This document shows, in pieces, positions 8,562 through 18,749 of a stretch of 64,000 nt of DNA. The stretch covers positions 1,612,001 through 1,676,000 of the forward strand of contig NZ_CP012502.1 in the NCBI RefSeq assembly GCF_001721685.1. Direction: 5' to 3'. The stretch's first letter is position 1, and each line of letters starts with the position of its first letter. The translations under genes and the position numbers were made by a program. The DNA is from Salisediminibacterium beveridgei (GTDB taxonomy: Bacteria > Bacillota > Bacilli > Bacillales > Salisediminibacteriaceae). The notes beneath the pieces are model-generated. The model saw only the letters and a program-made list of their open reading frames with translations, ran no database searches and was not told the DNA's origin.

Positions 8562-9950
8562 ATGAGTTATCGAATTGAAAAGGACACATTAGGTGAGATA
8601 CAAGTGCCTGGAGAAAAATGGTGGGGAGCGCAAACTCAGCGAAGTTTGGAGAATTTTAAAATTGGAGAAGAACAGATGCCCAAGCAGGTTGTAGAGGCAT
8701 TCTCTATTCTTAAAGAAGCTGCTGCAGCGGCAAACCAGAGGTTGGATAATATCGATCAGAGTAAAAGTCATATGATTCAGCGAGTTTGCCAGGAACTGCG
8801 TCAAGATCCTACATACGAGCATTTCCCATTGGTTGTCTGGCAAACTGGAAGTGGCACTCAATCCAATATGAATATGAATGAAGTTGTAGCACACCGGAGT
8901 AATCTGCTTTTTGAAGAGGAAGGAAGCGAAAAAAGAATTCATCCAAATGATGATGTGAATCGTTCGCAAAGTTCAAATGACACTTTTCCAACAGCGATGC
9001 ATATTGCTGCAGTGAAAGAAGTAAATGAAAAGCTTCTGCCATCACTTAAGAGTCTTCGGAAAGTAATCGAAGAAAAAGCCAACGCCTTTGATCAAGTGAT
9101 AAAAATTGGACGAACGCATCTTCAGGATGCAACGCCATTAACTTTAGGGCAGGAAATGAGCGGCTGGGCATTTATGCTGAAACGCTCGGAAGACATGATT
9201 GAACAATCATTGGAACAGCTCATTCATCTGGCAATCGGCGGAACGGCCGTTGGCACCGGTATAAATGCACATCCAGACTTTGGTGACTATACAGCGCAAG
9301 AGATTACGAAAATTACCGGCTACACCTTTAAGTCATCCGAAAATAAATTTCATGCGTTAACCAGTCATGATGAAATGGTCTATGCCCATGGTGCGTTAAA
9401 AGGACTTGCTGCAGATTTGATGAAAATTGCCAATGATGTACGTTGGTTGTCAAGCGGCCCGAGATCAGGTATCGGTGAACTGACTATTCCGGCAAACGAA
9501 CCAGGTAGCTCAATTATGCCAGGGAAAGTTAATCCGACACAGTCTGAAGCACTCACCATGGTCACAGCCCAAGTGATGGGCAATGATGCAACGATTGGAT
9601 TTGCTGCTTCTCAAGGGAATTTTGAATTAAATGTTTTCAAACCAGTAATCATCTACAACTTTCTTCAGTCAGCCGGTTTGTTGGCAGATGCAATGAATTC
9701 ATTCAATGAAAAATGTGCAGTGGGTATCGAAGCCAACGAAGAAATTATTGCGGAGCATGTCAAAAATTCATTGATGCTTGTTACTGCACTGAATCCACAT
9801 ATTGGTTATGAGAAGGCGGCAACGATTGCTAAAACAGCATTTGCTAATCAATCAACACTCAAAGAAACAGCTGTTGAACTTGGATATTTAACAGCAGAGC
9901 AATTTGATGAATATATTGATTTGGAAAAAATGGTTCGACCAAAAGCATAA
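8562..9950 (+). CDS. fumC: Class II fumarate hydratase
   Basis: Fumarase C of 462 residues, catalysing the reversible hydration of fumarate to L-malate in the citric acid cycle. The superfamily signature [11 protein letters not shown] is at about residues 315-325 and contains the flexible catalytic serine loop. [16 protein letters not shown] and [14 protein letters not shown] are the other two conserved regions of fumarase C, as opposed to aspartase or argininosuccinate lyase. The class II enzyme needs no iron-sulfur cluster. Start ATG 8562 is preceded by GGGAGGCG. The dipeptidase gene follows after 21 bases and is probably co-transcribed. Confidence 0.96.
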   Translation: MSYRIEKDTLGEIQVPGEKWWGAQTQRSLENFKIGEEQMPKQVVEAFSILKEAAAAANQRLDNIDQSKSHMIQRVCQELRQDPTYEHFPLVVWQTGSGTQSNMNMNEVVAHRSNLLFEEEGSEKRIHPNDDVNRSQSSNDTFPTAMHIAAVKEVNEKLLPSLKSLRKVIEEKANAFDQVIKIGRTHLQDATPLTLGQEMSGWAFMLKRSEDMIEQSLEQLIHLAIGGTAVGTGINAHPDFGDYTAQEITKITGYTFKSSENKFHALTSHDEMVYAHGALKGLAADLMKIANDVRWLSSGPRSGIGELTIPANEPGSSIMPGKVNPTQSEALTMVTAQVMGNDATIGFAASQGNFELNVFKPVIIYNFLQSAGLLADAMNSFNEKCAVGIEANEEIIAEHVKNSLMLVTALNPHIGYEKAATIAKTAFANQSTLKETAVELGYLTAEQFDEYIDLEKMVRPKA

Positions 9951-9971
9951 CAGACAGGAGAGAAAAGGCTT

Positions 9972-10907
9972 TTGAAGATTTATGATTTACATTGTGATGC
10001 ATTATTAAAATTGTACGAAAATCCGGAACTCGATTTCTCAATAAGTTCGGAGCTTGAAGTGAACATTCAAAGATTGATCGCTGGTGAAGTTAAGGTTCAA
10101 TTCTTTGCCATTTTCCTTGAACCCGACACACCATCAGACAATTTGTTTGATGCTGCATTGAAACAAGTGGATTTATTCCACCGCAAGATTTTGGATAAAC
10201 ATCCCCAGTTCGTAAAAATTACGGACTGGGAGCAATTGAATCACCTTGCTCCCGGTGAAATTGGTGCCGTCTTGACACTGGAAGGCGCGGATGCATTTGG
10301 AAATGACATAGCAAAGTGGCGCCTCTTGCATGATTTGGGTGTACTTTCACTGGGAGTTACCTGGAATCAGGCGAATCTTTGTTGCGATGGGATTGGCGAA
10401 TCCCGTGGCGGTGGATTAACAGAGTTAGGTTTCGAAGTAGTTCGTTTCAATAACGATCGCGGGATTCTGACGGATGTTTCTCATATTTCCCTTGCCGGTT
10501 TTGACAACGTCCTGGATGTGGCGGATTATCCGATTGCTACTCATTCAAACGCAATGAGTAAATGTGGGCACCGAAGAAATTTGAATGACCGGCAAATCAA
10601 AAGACTGATAGAAAGACAAGGAATCATTGGTGTTGTCTTTAACCCACCGTTTATTGGCGAAAATGAGAATATGGCTTCCATTGCTGAGTTGATGACTCAC
10701 ATTGATTATATTTATTCCATGGGAGGTGGAAACTGTATTTCTCTCGGATCTGATTTCGATGGAATCTCTTCTTATGTCAAGGACTTGTCACATGCAGGTG
10801 AATATCAGAATTTGATTCAAGCTTTATTACAACGGTACGAGATAGAAGTAGTTGAAGGCTTTGCTTGGAAAAATGCGCATCGATATCTTTCCGGAATTAC
10901 TACTTGA
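9972..10907 (+). CDS. Membrane-dipeptidase family (M19) dipeptidase
   Basis: A zinc dipeptidase of the M19 (renal dipeptidase) family, 311 residues, a TIM-barrel amidohydrolase that cleaves dipeptides. The metal-binding H-x-D is in YDLHCDALLK at the N-terminus. The bridging Glu is in TLEGADAF, and later ligands are in LTDVSHISLAGF, ATHSNAMS and LGSDFDGI. The start is TTG 9972 with AGGAGA about 12 bases before it; no ATG fits the conserved N-terminus. There is no signal peptide, so it acts in the cytoplasm. It follows fumC closely. Its natural substrate is not known from sequence. Confidence 0.88.
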   Translation: MKIYDLHCDALLKLYENPELDFSISSELEVNIQRLIAGEVKVQFFAIFLEPDTPSDNLFDAALKQVDLFHRKILDKHPQFVKITDWEQLNHLAPGEIGAVLTLEGADAFGNDIAKWRLLHDLGVLSLGVTWNQANLCCDGIGESRGGGLTELGFEVVRFNNDRGILTDVSHISLAGFDNVLDVADYPIATHSNAMSKCGHRRNLNDRQIKRLIERQGIIGVVFNPPFIGENENMASIAELMTHIDYIYSMGGGNCISLGSDFDGISSYVKDLSHAGEYQNLIQALLQRYEIEVVEGFAWKNAHRYLSGITT

Positions 10908-11059
10908 AAAGGGTGTCAATCACTTGCTCTTTCCTGATTTTATAAAGGAGAGAGCTCTTCAATGTAAACTGGAACCTGACAGCATGAAATAAGACATGGA
11001 AGTCATTAAATGCTATACTGATAGTGTAATCAATAAATCAATGTTAAGGAGGCTGCCCA

Positions 11060-11587
11060 ATGTCTGATGCATTTAAAAAAGCGACTTTTGCAGGTGGGTG
11101 TTTCTGGTGTATGGTGAAACCATTTGATGAAGAAGACGGCATCGAAGAGATCATCAGCGGGTATACCGGAGGAGAAAAACCAAACCCGACCTACCAGGAA
11201 GTCTGTTCTGAGACAACGGGACACCGAGAAGCAGTTCAAATCACGTATGACCCGGAAAAAGTCGACTATGAAGACCTGGTTGAACTATTTTGGAAACAAA
11301 TTGATCCAACCGATCCTGGAGGACAATTTCATGATCGGGGACATTCTTATACAACTGCCATTTATTTTCACGACGAGGATCAGAAAAAAATTGCAGAGAG
11401 ATCAAAACGTATTCTTAATGAGAGCGGAAAATTTCACAAACCTGTTGCTACTGAAATTCTTCCGGCAAAACCTTTTTATAAAGCTGAAAATTATCATCAG
11501 GATTATCACAGGAAAAACCCTTCCCACTATGCTATGTACCGAAAAGGCAGTGGAAGAGAAGACTATATCAAAGGAACGTGGGGATAA
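11060..11587 (+). CDS. msrA: Peptide methionine-(S)-sulfoxide reductase
   Basis: MsrA of 175 residues, repairing the S-epimer of methionine sulfoxide in proteins. The active-site motif GGCFWC is at residues 12-17, with Cys14 as the expected nucleophile. [17 protein letters not shown] and a [14 protein letters not shown] stretch are also family-typical. AGGAGG lies ten bases before ATG 11060. The stop codon is two bases before the msrB start, so the two repair activities are translated together. Confidence 0.95.
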   Translation: MSDAFKKATFAGGCFWCMVKPFDEEDGIEEIISGYTGGEKPNPTYQEVCSETTGHREAVQITYDPEKVDYEDLVELFWKQIDPTDPGGQFHDRGHSYTTAIYFHDEDQKKIAERSKRILNESGKFHKPVATEILPAKPFYKAENYHQDYHRKNPSHYAMYRKGSGREDYIKGTWG

Positions 11588-11589
11588 AG

Positions 11590-12024
11590 ATGGATCGAAA
11601 AGAGGAGCGTCTCAAGCAGTTAAATGACATTCAATTTCAGGTCACTCAAAAAGACGGAACCGAACCCCCTTTTGACAATCCACTCTGGGACTTCTTTGCT
11701 CCTGGCATTTATGTGGATATTGTAAGTGGAGAAGTATTATTTCTCTCGAATGATAAATTCCATTCCAATTGCGGGTGGCCGAGTTTCAGCCGACCTGTTC
11801 ATGAAGATGCATTGGTGGAGAAAAAAGACAACAAACTCATGATGATGCGTATTGAAGTCCGAAGTAAAGAGGCCGACTCTCATTTGGGACATGTCTTTAA
11901 CGATGGTCCAGAACCTACAGGTCTCCGCTATTGCATCAATTCAGCTTCAATCCGCTTTATCCCGAAAACAGACATGGAAAAAGAAGGGTACAGCGAGTAT
12001 GTTCATCTTGTTAAAGATGCTTAA
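11590..12024 (+). CDS. msrB: Peptide methionine-(R)-sulfoxide reductase
   Basis: MsrB of 144 residues, reducing the R-epimer of methionine sulfoxide and so complementing msrA directly upstream. The family pattern CGWPSFSRP, then [11 protein letters not shown] and [10 protein letters not shown] is complete, and Cys115 in RYCINS is the catalytic cysteine. The two CxxC zinc motifs of many MsrB proteins are absent, as in the Bacillus enzyme. ATG 11590 lies two bases after the msrA stop; a GTG at 11578 inside msrA is in frame, but the ATG fits the start of the family better. A strong terminator follows. Confidence 0.95.
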   Translation: MDRKEERLKQLNDIQFQVTQKDGTEPPFDNPLWDFFAPGIYVDIVSGEVLFLSNDKFHSNCGWPSFSRPVHEDALVEKKDNKLMMMRIEVRSKEADSHLGHVFNDGPEPTGLRYCINSASIRFIPKTDMEKEGYSEYVHLVKDA

Positions 12025-12033
12025 GTCTGTTAT

Positions 12034-12069
12034 ACCGGGGAATCCGCAAAAAGGATTTCCCGGTTTTTC
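12034..12069 (+). terminator. Terminator of msrA-msrB
   Basis: ACCGGGGAATCC pairs with GGATTTCCCGGT (one wobble) over a short A-rich loop and runs into TTTTT. Confidence 0.92.
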
Positions 12070-12154
12070 AATTGTAATCTGTTTGTCATTGTTCTCAATC
12101 CTTGATCACGGTAAAGTAAAGGAGGGAACATTCGAGATAGGAGGAGAATTGTAA

Positions 12155-13252
12155 TTGAAGATGAATTTGATGATAAAATGGATGATATCATGTGTACTTT
12201 TATTGATATTACCGATTGTGTTTTCAATTTCCGAAGCTTCAGCGGAAACCGGGATTCAAAGTGACTCTTATATTATAATGGATGCAAGCACGGGGAAAAT
12301 TCTTGAATCGCAGACTCCGCACAAAGAAAAGTATCCTGCAAGTCTTACAAAAATACTGACAGCACTAGTTGTCATTGAAAATGCCGAACTGGATGAAGAA
12401 GTGAGAATCAGTGAAAAAGCAACATATGCCGATGGAACCAGAGTTTATTTAGAAGAAGATGAGACAGTTTCGGTGAAACAGTTACTTCACGGCATCATGA
12501 TCAGTTCAGGAAATGATGCAAGCGTTGCTCTGGCAGAGCATGTTTCTGGATCTGTTGAGGCTTTCAGTGAAATGATGAATGACTACATGGAAGATGACCT
12601 TCAACTTGAACATTCTCACTTCTCCAATCCGCATGGTTTATTCGAAGAAGATCACATAGCAACAGCATACGATTTAGCAATACTGGTGAAAAAAGCTATG
12701 AAAAATGATATATACCGGCAAATCTCTAATAAAACTGATTATCACTGGCAATCAGAAGGCTGGGATACACGCATTTATAACCATCATCCCATGCGTCACT
12801 CAGATGAGTGGACGATTGCTGGAAAAAACGGTTTTGTCTCAAAAGCCGGGTATACTTTGGCTACGGTTGGTAAATACCAAGAAACGGAATTGATCGTCAT
12901 CACGCTGGATGCGCCTTCCAGAAACACGGCTGTCCGTGATACGAGAAATCTGTTTGAGCGTCATTTCAAATCGCATGAGACCGTTTGGATAGATGTCGAT
13001 CAGAGCAGTTACTCACGATTTGCCAATGTGCCAGATGTAATCCCTGTGACAGCTCTTAAATATGAGTCTGTCACACAAATTGCATATGAGGAATACCTGA
13101 TTCACAGAGGAACAGCCGGACGATTGCTCTCCGTTGACCGGATCGGACATTCTCCTTCGCTTACATTGGATAGAGCCCCTGCTGCAAGAGATACTGCGCT
13201 CTTTTCAGATGATCTGGTGATTCGCCATGTTTATGGTGTGCAAAATGAGTAA
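12155..13252 (+). CDS. D-alanyl-D-alanine carboxypeptidase, DacF/PBP5 type
   Basis: A secreted penicillin-binding protein of the S11 family, 365 residues, which trims terminal D-Ala from peptidoglycan stem peptides outside the membrane. A signal peptide covers about residues 1-30, with a hydrophobic core and an Ala-Ser-Ala cleavage site. The SxxK motif is S63-L-T-K66 and the SxN motif is S118-G-N120. The third motif, normally KTG, reads K224-N-G226 here, which is unusual. The C-terminal domain is present. TTG 12155 is chosen because AGGAGGAG lies seven bases upstream; ATG 12161 is the alternative. B. subtilis dacF is sporulation-specific and linked to spoIIA; no such link is seen here. Confidence 0.85.
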   Translation: MKMNLMIKWMISCVLLLILPIVFSISEASAETGIQSDSYIIMDASTGKILESQTPHKEKYPASLTKILTALVVIENAELDEEVRISEKATYADGTRVYLEEDETVSVKQLLHGIMISSGNDASVALAEHVSGSVEAFSEMMNDYMEDDLQLEHSHFSNPHGLFEEDHIATAYDLAILVKKAMKNDIYRQISNKTDYHWQSEGWDTRIYNHHPMRHSDEWTIAGKNGFVSKAGYTLATVGKYQETELIVITLDAPSRNTAVRDTRNLFERHFKSHETVWIDVDQSSYSRFANVPDVIPVTALKYESVTQIAYEEYLIHRGTAGRLLSVDRIGHSPSLTLDRAPAARDTALFSDDLVIRHVYGVQNE

Positions 13253-13335
13253 AATGTTTAAATGTACTTCAGTCAACGTGATAATTTCTTTATTGACCAT
13301 TGAATCATGACATTACTGATGAAGGAGCATCACCC

Positions 13336-14526
13336 ATGAATGCAACCAAAAAATGGCTCAAACGTATCAGTTTTGGAATGATCCTGTTATCCGGTTTAAG
13401 TATTATTGCTGTAGCGACAGCTATTTTCTTCTGGCAATCAACTGATTCAGGGCGTCTCCCTGCCAAAACTGCTGTCGTGTTGCATGCGATTAACAATAAT
13501 CTTGTTCCACTCGATATTGAAATCGACATGCCGGCTTTTTTATCAGGATCACCGGCTCCGGGCAGTCCAGGTGTCAGAATGGTAAGAGAAGATTTATCAA
13601 TTCCTGTGACTGATCATATCACCATTCCTGCAAGAGTCTACTATCCAAACACAGAAGGTCCCCATCCTATGGTCATGTATTATCACGGAGGGGCTTTCTT
13701 AGAGGGATATGGAAATTTGGATACGCATGACAACGTCATTCGATCCATTGCAAGAAGGACGAACAGTGTAGTTGTTGCACCTGCCTACCGTCTCGCCCCG
13801 GCATATGCTTTCCCGGCGGCAATAGAGGACAGTTATGCAGCAATGGAATGGGCTGTTGAGAACGCGGAACAATTTAACGGAAACCCTGAACAGTTAAATG
13901 TTGTTGGAGACAGTGCAGGTGGAAATATCGCTACGGTTATGACGATTATGGCAAGAGACAGAGATGGACCGGATATCCAATCTCAGGTTTTGATGTACCC
14001 ATTGACAACATTTCTCGATGTGTCATTTGAATCAAGAAATCAGTATGACAGTGGTTATTTCCTGCTTTCCAGGGCTGTAATGTACCGAGCCAGAGATTTA
14101 TACACTCCTCAGGAATTAATGTGGTCAAGTCCCTACACATCACCGCTTCATGCTTCGGACTTATCTGATCTACCTCCGGCTCTTGTTATAACGGCGGAGT
14201 TTGATCCACTTAGAGATGAAGGGGAGGCATATGCAGAGCGTTTATTTGAGGCGGGTTCACCCGTTATACTATCCCGATATGAAGGTGTTATGCACGCTTT
14301 TATTTCGTTTTATGAAATCATGGAAAGCGGAAGGGAAGGATTAACGCAAACCGCTCAATTTCTGAGACAAGTAAACAGTGGAAGACTGGACCCGGAACCA
14401 TCATTCACTTTTGAGATCCGCGAGCCACCAGAAGGAATTGAGAGGATCCGAGATCAATCCGAAGCATTTGCAATTGGCGCATACCTTTTAGGGAGAACAG
14501 GAATGAACATATTATCGAAAGAATAA
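13336..14526 (+). CDS. HSL-family alpha/beta-hydrolase (esterase/lipase)
   Basis: A carboxylesterase-type hydrolase of 396 residues in the hormone-sensitive-lipase branch. HGGAF near residue 118 forms the oxyanion hole, GDSAGGN holds the nucleophile Ser193, and Asp290 (FDPLRDEG) and His320 (VMHAF) complete the triad. An N-terminal hydrophobic stretch (about residues 9-31) behind a basic start suggests a membrane anchor or uncleaved signal, so it probably acts at or outside the membrane. ATG 13336 has AAGGAG ten bases upstream; an upstream in-frame start at 13300 lacks a ribosome site. The natural ester is unknown. Confidence 0.85.
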   Translation: MNATKKWLKRISFGMILLSGLSIIAVATAIFFWQSTDSGRLPAKTAVVLHAINNNLVPLDIEIDMPAFLSGSPAPGSPGVRMVREDLSIPVTDHITIPARVYYPNTEGPHPMVMYYHGGAFLEGYGNLDTHDNVIRSIARRTNSVVVAPAYRLAPAYAFPAAIEDSYAAMEWAVENAEQFNGNPEQLNVVGDSAGGNIATVMTIMARDRDGPDIQSQVLMYPLTTFLDVSFESRNQYDSGYFLLSRAVMYRARDLYTPQELMWSSPYTSPLHASDLSDLPPALVITAEFDPLRDEGEAYAERLFEAGSPVILSRYEGVMHAFISFYEIMESGREGLTQTAQFLRQVNSGRLDPEPSFTFEIREPPEGIERIRDQSEAFAIGAYLLGRTGMNILSKE

Positions 14527-14560
14527 AAGGGACATTGAACATTGAAAGTTGGTGAATACT

Positions 14561-15739
14561 ATGCAAAATAGAATAGATATGGCGAATTATATCGGAGAAC
14601 GGGCTAAATCCTTACAAATTTCCGGAATCCGTCAGTTTTTTAATCGCGTGCAGCAGTATCCGGATGCGATCCAACTGACGTTGGGGATGCCGGACTTTAA
14701 AACCCCGGAGCATATTAAACGAGCGGCCTCTGAAGCGATTCAAAACAATCATACGACATATACACCGAATGCCGGAATTCTCTCATTAAGAAAAGCGGTC
14801 TCGGATTTTCTTCATGAAAAATATAAATTGATCTATGATCCTTATAATGAAGTTATTATTACCAATGGTGCATCACAAGCAATCGATACTGCGCTTCGGA
14901 CCATATTGAACCCGGGGGATGAAGTGTTGATTCCCGCACCCGTATATCCTGCATATGCTCCTGTGATTGAGATGGCAGGAGGTTATCCGGTATTTATAGA
15001 CACGAGAAATACTGGTTTTAAACTGACCGTCTCTCAGATTCAAGCCCATGAATCGAATCGAACCAAAGCGGTCATTTTGCCATATCCTTCTAATCCAACC
15101 GGTGTTGTTCTCAGTAAAACTGAACTGGGGACTCTTGCATCTTACCTGGCTGAAAAACCATATTTTGTATTGGCAGATGAGATTTATTCCGAATTGAATG
15201 CTTCAGGTGTTCATCATTCCATTGCAAATGAACCCGGCATGAGAAAACAAACCATCGTGATCAACGGTGTGAGTAAATCTCATGCCATGACAGGTTGGAG
15301 AATTGGTTTTCTGATGGCGCCTGCTGAAATCGCTTCTGAAATGCTGAAAGTTCACCAGTACAATGTCAGTTGTGCCAGTTCCGTCTCTCAACATGCTGCT
15401 CTGGCAGCTATGACAAATGGAAAAAATGATGCGAATGAGATGAGAATGGCCTATGATGAACGAAGAGATTTTATCATTCGCAGACTTCAGGATCTGAATA
15501 TCCCGGTGACGAAGCCTGATGGCGCATTTTATGCGTTCCCATCGATTTCAGGTACGGGACTCAGTTCTATGGACTTTGCCCTGAAACTGCTGGAGGAGGA
15601 ACGTTTGGCAGTAGTTCCAGGAGATGCTTTTTCACATCTTGGTGAAGGTTATATCAGATTATCCTATGCTTATCATATGGATGAACTGAATGAGGGTATG
15701 AGAAGACTGCAAGCTTTTTGGAGTCGAATCAAACGATAA
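14561..15739 (+). CDS. Class I aminotransferase, PatA-like
   Basis: A fold-type I PLP aminotransferase of about 392 residues. TNGASQAID, YPSNPTGVV, ADEIYSEL and SKSHAMTGWRIGF are the expected cofactor motifs, with Lys239 forming the Schiff base and the Arg of GWRIGF binding cofactor phosphate. It is closest in feel to the Bacillus PatA/aromatic aminotransferase group acting on L-amino acids and 2-oxo acids; the exact substrate is unsure. ATG 14561 follows a GGTGA site; an upstream TTG at 14549 and an ATG at 14579 are alternatives. It follows the esterase gene by 34 bases and ends in a terminator. Confidence 0.85.
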   Translation: MQNRIDMANYIGERAKSLQISGIRQFFNRVQQYPDAIQLTLGMPDFKTPEHIKRAASEAIQNNHTTYTPNAGILSLRKAVSDFLHEKYKLIYDPYNEVIITNGASQAIDTALRTILNPGDEVLIPAPVYPAYAPVIEMAGGYPVFIDTRNTGFKLTVSQIQAHESNRTKAVILPYPSNPTGVVLSKTELGTLASYLAEKPYFVLADEIYSELNASGVHHSIANEPGMRKQTIVINGVSKSHAMTGWRIGFLMAPAEIASEMLKVHQYNVSCASSVSQHAALAAMTNGKNDANEMRMAYDERRDFIIRRLQDLNIPVTKPDGAFYAFPSISGTGLSSMDFALKLLEEERLAVVPGDAFSHLGEGYIRLSYAYHMDELNEGMRRLQAFWSRIKR

Positions 15740-15743
15740 GTGA

Positions 15744-15778
15744 CAGAAACTGGACAGACGTCCGGTTTCTTTTCTTTG
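15744..15778 (+). terminator. Terminator of the aminotransferase gene
   Basis: GAAACTGGAC and GTCCGGTTTC pair (one wobble) around AGAC, followed by TTTTCTTT. Confidence 0.85.
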
Positions 15779-15848
15779 TAAAAGGGTACAATGAATATAG
15801 AGTAAGCCACTCGCTTTTCAATGAATGTGTTAACATGATAAACTACGT

Positions 15849-15864
15849 ATGGAAACGTTTAACA
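15849..15864 (+). promoter_or_regulatory. Possible cre (CcpA) site before odhA
   Basis: ATGGAAACGTTTAACA, 47 bases before the odhA start, matches the first 13 positions of the catabolite-responsive element consensus and misses at the two last ones. odhAB is glucose-repressed in Bacillus, so the position makes sense, but the match is imperfect. Confidence 0.35.
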
Positions 15865-15911
15865 CCACAATGGTATTATTAAATACACGAGAATAACGGA
15901 GGTTTCAAAAC

Positions 15912-18749
15912 ATGTCGGATCAGGAATTAGCCAATCGTAAAGGATGGGAACAGTTTACAGGTGTTAACCTTGCCTATATGTTGGAACAATACGAACGATT
16001 TGAATCAGATCCAGATCAAGTGGAAGAAAAATTAAAATCATTTTTTGAACGCTTTGGTCCCTACAAGGATGAAGGCCAAAAGGTGCGCCCTGATGCAAGA
16101 ACATCAAGTAGTTCAATCGATTACAAAACAGTTATTAAAGCTTCAGAATTGGCAGAGTCTATTCGTCGTAATGGTCACCTTGTTGCGGATATCATGCCAA
16201 TTGAAGAGGACCATAGGCCCGATGGATTATTTAGGTTATCGGATTTTGACTTAACAAAAGAGCAAGTTTCAGAATTGCCAGGGGAACTCCTGTCACCATA
16301 CAGTCCAGAAAAACAACAGAATGGATATGAGGCGATTCTCCATTTACAGCAGGTTTATACTCAAAAAACCGCATTTCAATTTAAACACATTCAAGAGATA
16401 AAAGAACGGAAATGGCTTTATAAACAAGTTGAATCCGGTGCCTATAAACGAGAATTTGACGAAGATGATAAAAAAAGAATCCTTGAAAGATTAAATAAAG
16501 TCGAAGGATTTGAAGCCTTTCTCGATAAAACATTCAAGGGTCAGAAACGATTTTCAACGGAAGGCCTGGATGTGATGATCCCCATGCTCGATGAAGCAGT
16601 GAGGGAATCAGTTTCTTCAGGAACCGAACATATCTACATCGGTATGGCGCACCGTGGGCGGTTGAATGTCCTTGCACATGTTCTGGGGAAACCCTATGAA
16701 ATGATTTTCTCTGAGTTTCATGATGCGCCGAGTAAAGATCTCGTCCCTTCCGAGGGATCTACAGGAATCAACTATGGTTGGACAGGTGATGTGAAATATC
16801 ATCTCGGAGCTGATCGTGAAATTAAAGAGAGTGCAAAAGAAGCGACGATTACACTCGCTAATAATCCCAGTCATCTGGAATTTGTGAATCCTGTTATTGA
16901 AGGGCTTTCCAGAGCCGTTCAGGATAACCGTCGACAGGCTGGATTTCCTGAACACAAACCCGAAAAAGCTCTTCCGGTCCTGATTCATGGGGATGCTGCA
17001 TTTCCAGGCCAGGGTGTTGTTGCGGAAACACTCAATATAAGCCGTTTGAAGGGCTACAGTACTGGTGGGACCCTTCACATCATTGCAAATAATATGATCG
17101 GCTTTACCACGGACAGTCAAGATTCCAGATCAACAACATATGCCAGTGACCTTGCCAGAGGATTTGATATCCCGGTGATCCACGTCAATGCCGATGATCC
17201 TGAATCCTGTGTTGCTGCGATTCATTTAGCTTATGAGTATCGTAAAACGTTTCTGAAAGATATTGTCATTGACTTAATTGGCTATCGAAGGTACGGGCAT
17301 AATGAAATGGACGAACCACTTGCAACTCAACCTTCGCTTTACAAAAAGATTAAAGATCATCCTTCTGTTTTTCAAATGTATGGAGATCAGCTGGTTGAAG
17401 AAAACATTATAAGAAAAGAAGAAATGAAGGCAATGAGAGAAGAATTTCTCGATAAATTAGGGAATCAGTTTGATAAAATTAAAGAGAATAAGCGGCAAAA
17501 CATTGATCCGGAAATGTCTCCGCCATCCGAAGTGATTTCAGGTATTGATAAATATCAAAAATCAATTTCTTCAGAATCACTTGAAACGATCAATAACCAG
17601 TTACTCGAATTCCCTGAAACATTTCATGTATTTCCTAAATTAGAAAAAATCCTGACGCGGCGAAAAGAGGCTTTTTTGAATCATGCCATCGATTGGGGAC
17701 ATGCAGAAACGTTGGCATTTGCAACGATATTGAAAGATGGCATTCCGATTCGATTGACGGGGCAGGATTCAGAACGTGGTACATTCAGTCACCGACACCT
17801 GGTATTGCATGATTATCAAAATGACAATACGTTTTCGCCACTTCACGGGCTAAAAGATGTAAACGTATCATTTGCAATTCATAACAGTCCCCTTTCTGAA
17901 ACGGCATGTCTCGGTTTTGAGTATGGTTATCAGGTGGAAGCGCAGGATACACTAACAATTTGGGAAGCCCAGTATGGTGATTTTTCAAATGGGGCTCAGG
18001 TTATTCTGGATCAATTCATCTCCAGCGGGCGAGCAAAATGGGCTCAAAAGTCAGGGCTCGTATTGCTGCTTCCACATGGTTATGAAGGGCAGGGCCCTGA
18101 ACACTCCAGTGCAAGACTTGAACGGTTTTTAACGTTGGCAGCAGAGAATAACTGGCATGTGGCAAATGTTACGAAATCGAGTCAATACTATCATCTGTTA
18201 AGACGCCAGGCACACTCATTAGGGACCGAAAATGTCCGTCCACTGATTATTATGGCACCTAAAAGTCTCATCAGAAATGAGAGGGTATTATCAGACGTTC
18301 CTTCCTTTACTGAGAAAGGTTTTGAACCGGTATTTCTTAACGATTCCGGTAAGGAGCCGGATAAAGTCACCAGATTGATTTTAACGCAAGGGAAAATTGG
18401 CGTTGAACTCGAACAAGCTATGAGTGAAACTGGAAAAGATCAGTCCTGGCTTATGAATATGAAAATTGAAGAACTGTACCCGTTTCCCGCAGAAAAAATA
18501 CGGGAGAAGCTAAAAGAATATCAACAGATAAAAGAAATTATCTGGATACAGGAAGAACCTCAAAACATGGGGGCATGGACTTATATCATGCCATATTTAC
18601 AGGGCTTATTCGGATCAGAGAACGTCAGCTTTACCGGTAGAAGGCGCCGATCGAGTCCTGCTGAAGGAGATCCGAAAGTTCACAAAAAAGAGCATGAACG
18701 TATTATAGACGAGGTGTTAACGAAGAAGGGAGATCGCAAACATGACTGA
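15912..18749 (+). CDS. odhA: 2-oxoglutarate dehydrogenase E1 component
   Basis: The thiamine-diphosphate-dependent E1 subunit (945 residues) of the 2-oxoglutarate dehydrogenase complex, which decarboxylates 2-oxoglutarate and passes the succinyl group to the E2 lipoyl arm. The N-terminal E2-binding segment ([12 protein letters not shown]) is followed by the catalytic core: [22 protein letters not shown], and the cofactor motif [13 protein letters not shown]. The transketolase-like pyrimidine-binding domain shows [15 protein letters not shown]. The C-terminal domain ends in [18 protein letters not shown], as in relatives. Start ATG 15912 has GGAGG eight bases before it. It overlaps odhB by eight bases, giving coupled translation. 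Confidence 0.97.
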   Translation: MSDQELANRKGWEQFTGVNLAYMLEQYERFESDPDQVEEKLKSFFERFGPYKDEGQKVRPDARTSSSSIDYKTVIKASELAESIRRNGHLVADIMPIEEDHRPDGLFRLSDFDLTKEQVSELPGELLSPYSPEKQQNGYEAILHLQQVYTQKTAFQFKHIQEIKERKWLYKQVESGAYKREFDEDDKKRILERLNKVEGFEAFLDKTFKGQKRFSTEGLDVMIPMLDEAVRESVSSGTEHIYIGMAHRGRLNVLAHVLGKPYEMIFSEFHDAPSKDLVPSEGSTGINYGWTGDVKYHLGADREIKESAKEATITLANNPSHLEFVNPVIEGLSRAVQDNRRQAGFPEHKPEKALPVLIHGDAAFPGQGVVAETLNISRLKGYSTGGTLHIIANNMIGFTTDSQDSRSTTYASDLARGFDIPVIHVNADDPESCVAAIHLAYEYRKTFLKDIVIDLIGYRRYGHNEMDEPLATQPSLYKKIKDHPSVFQMYGDQLVEENIIRKEEMKAMREEFLDKLGNQFDKIKENKRQNIDPEMSPPSEVISGIDKYQKSISSESLETINNQLLEFPETFHVFPKLEKILTRRKEAFLNHAIDWGHAETLAFATILKDGIPIRLTGQDSERGTFSHRHLVLHDYQNDNTFSPLHGLKDVNVSFAIHNSPLSETACLGFEYGYQVEAQDTLTIWEAQYGDFSNGAQVILDQFISSGRAKWAQKSGLVLLLPHGYEGQGPEHSSARLERFLTLAAENNWHVANVTKSSQYYHLLRRQAHSLGTENVRPLIIMAPKSLIRNERVLSDVPSFTEKGFEPVFLNDSGKEPDKVTRLILTQGKIGVELEQAMSETGKDQSWLMNMKIEELYPFPAEKIREKLKEYQQIKEIIWIQEEPQNMGAWTYIMPYLQGLFGSENVSFTGRRRRSSPAEGDPKVHKKEHERIIDEVLTKKGDRKHD

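Noticed and set aside
10915..10970. A CTCTTTCC/GGAGAGAG hairpin behind the dipeptidase gene
   Set aside because: No T run follows, and the 3' arm is better seen as a stray purine-rich stretch.
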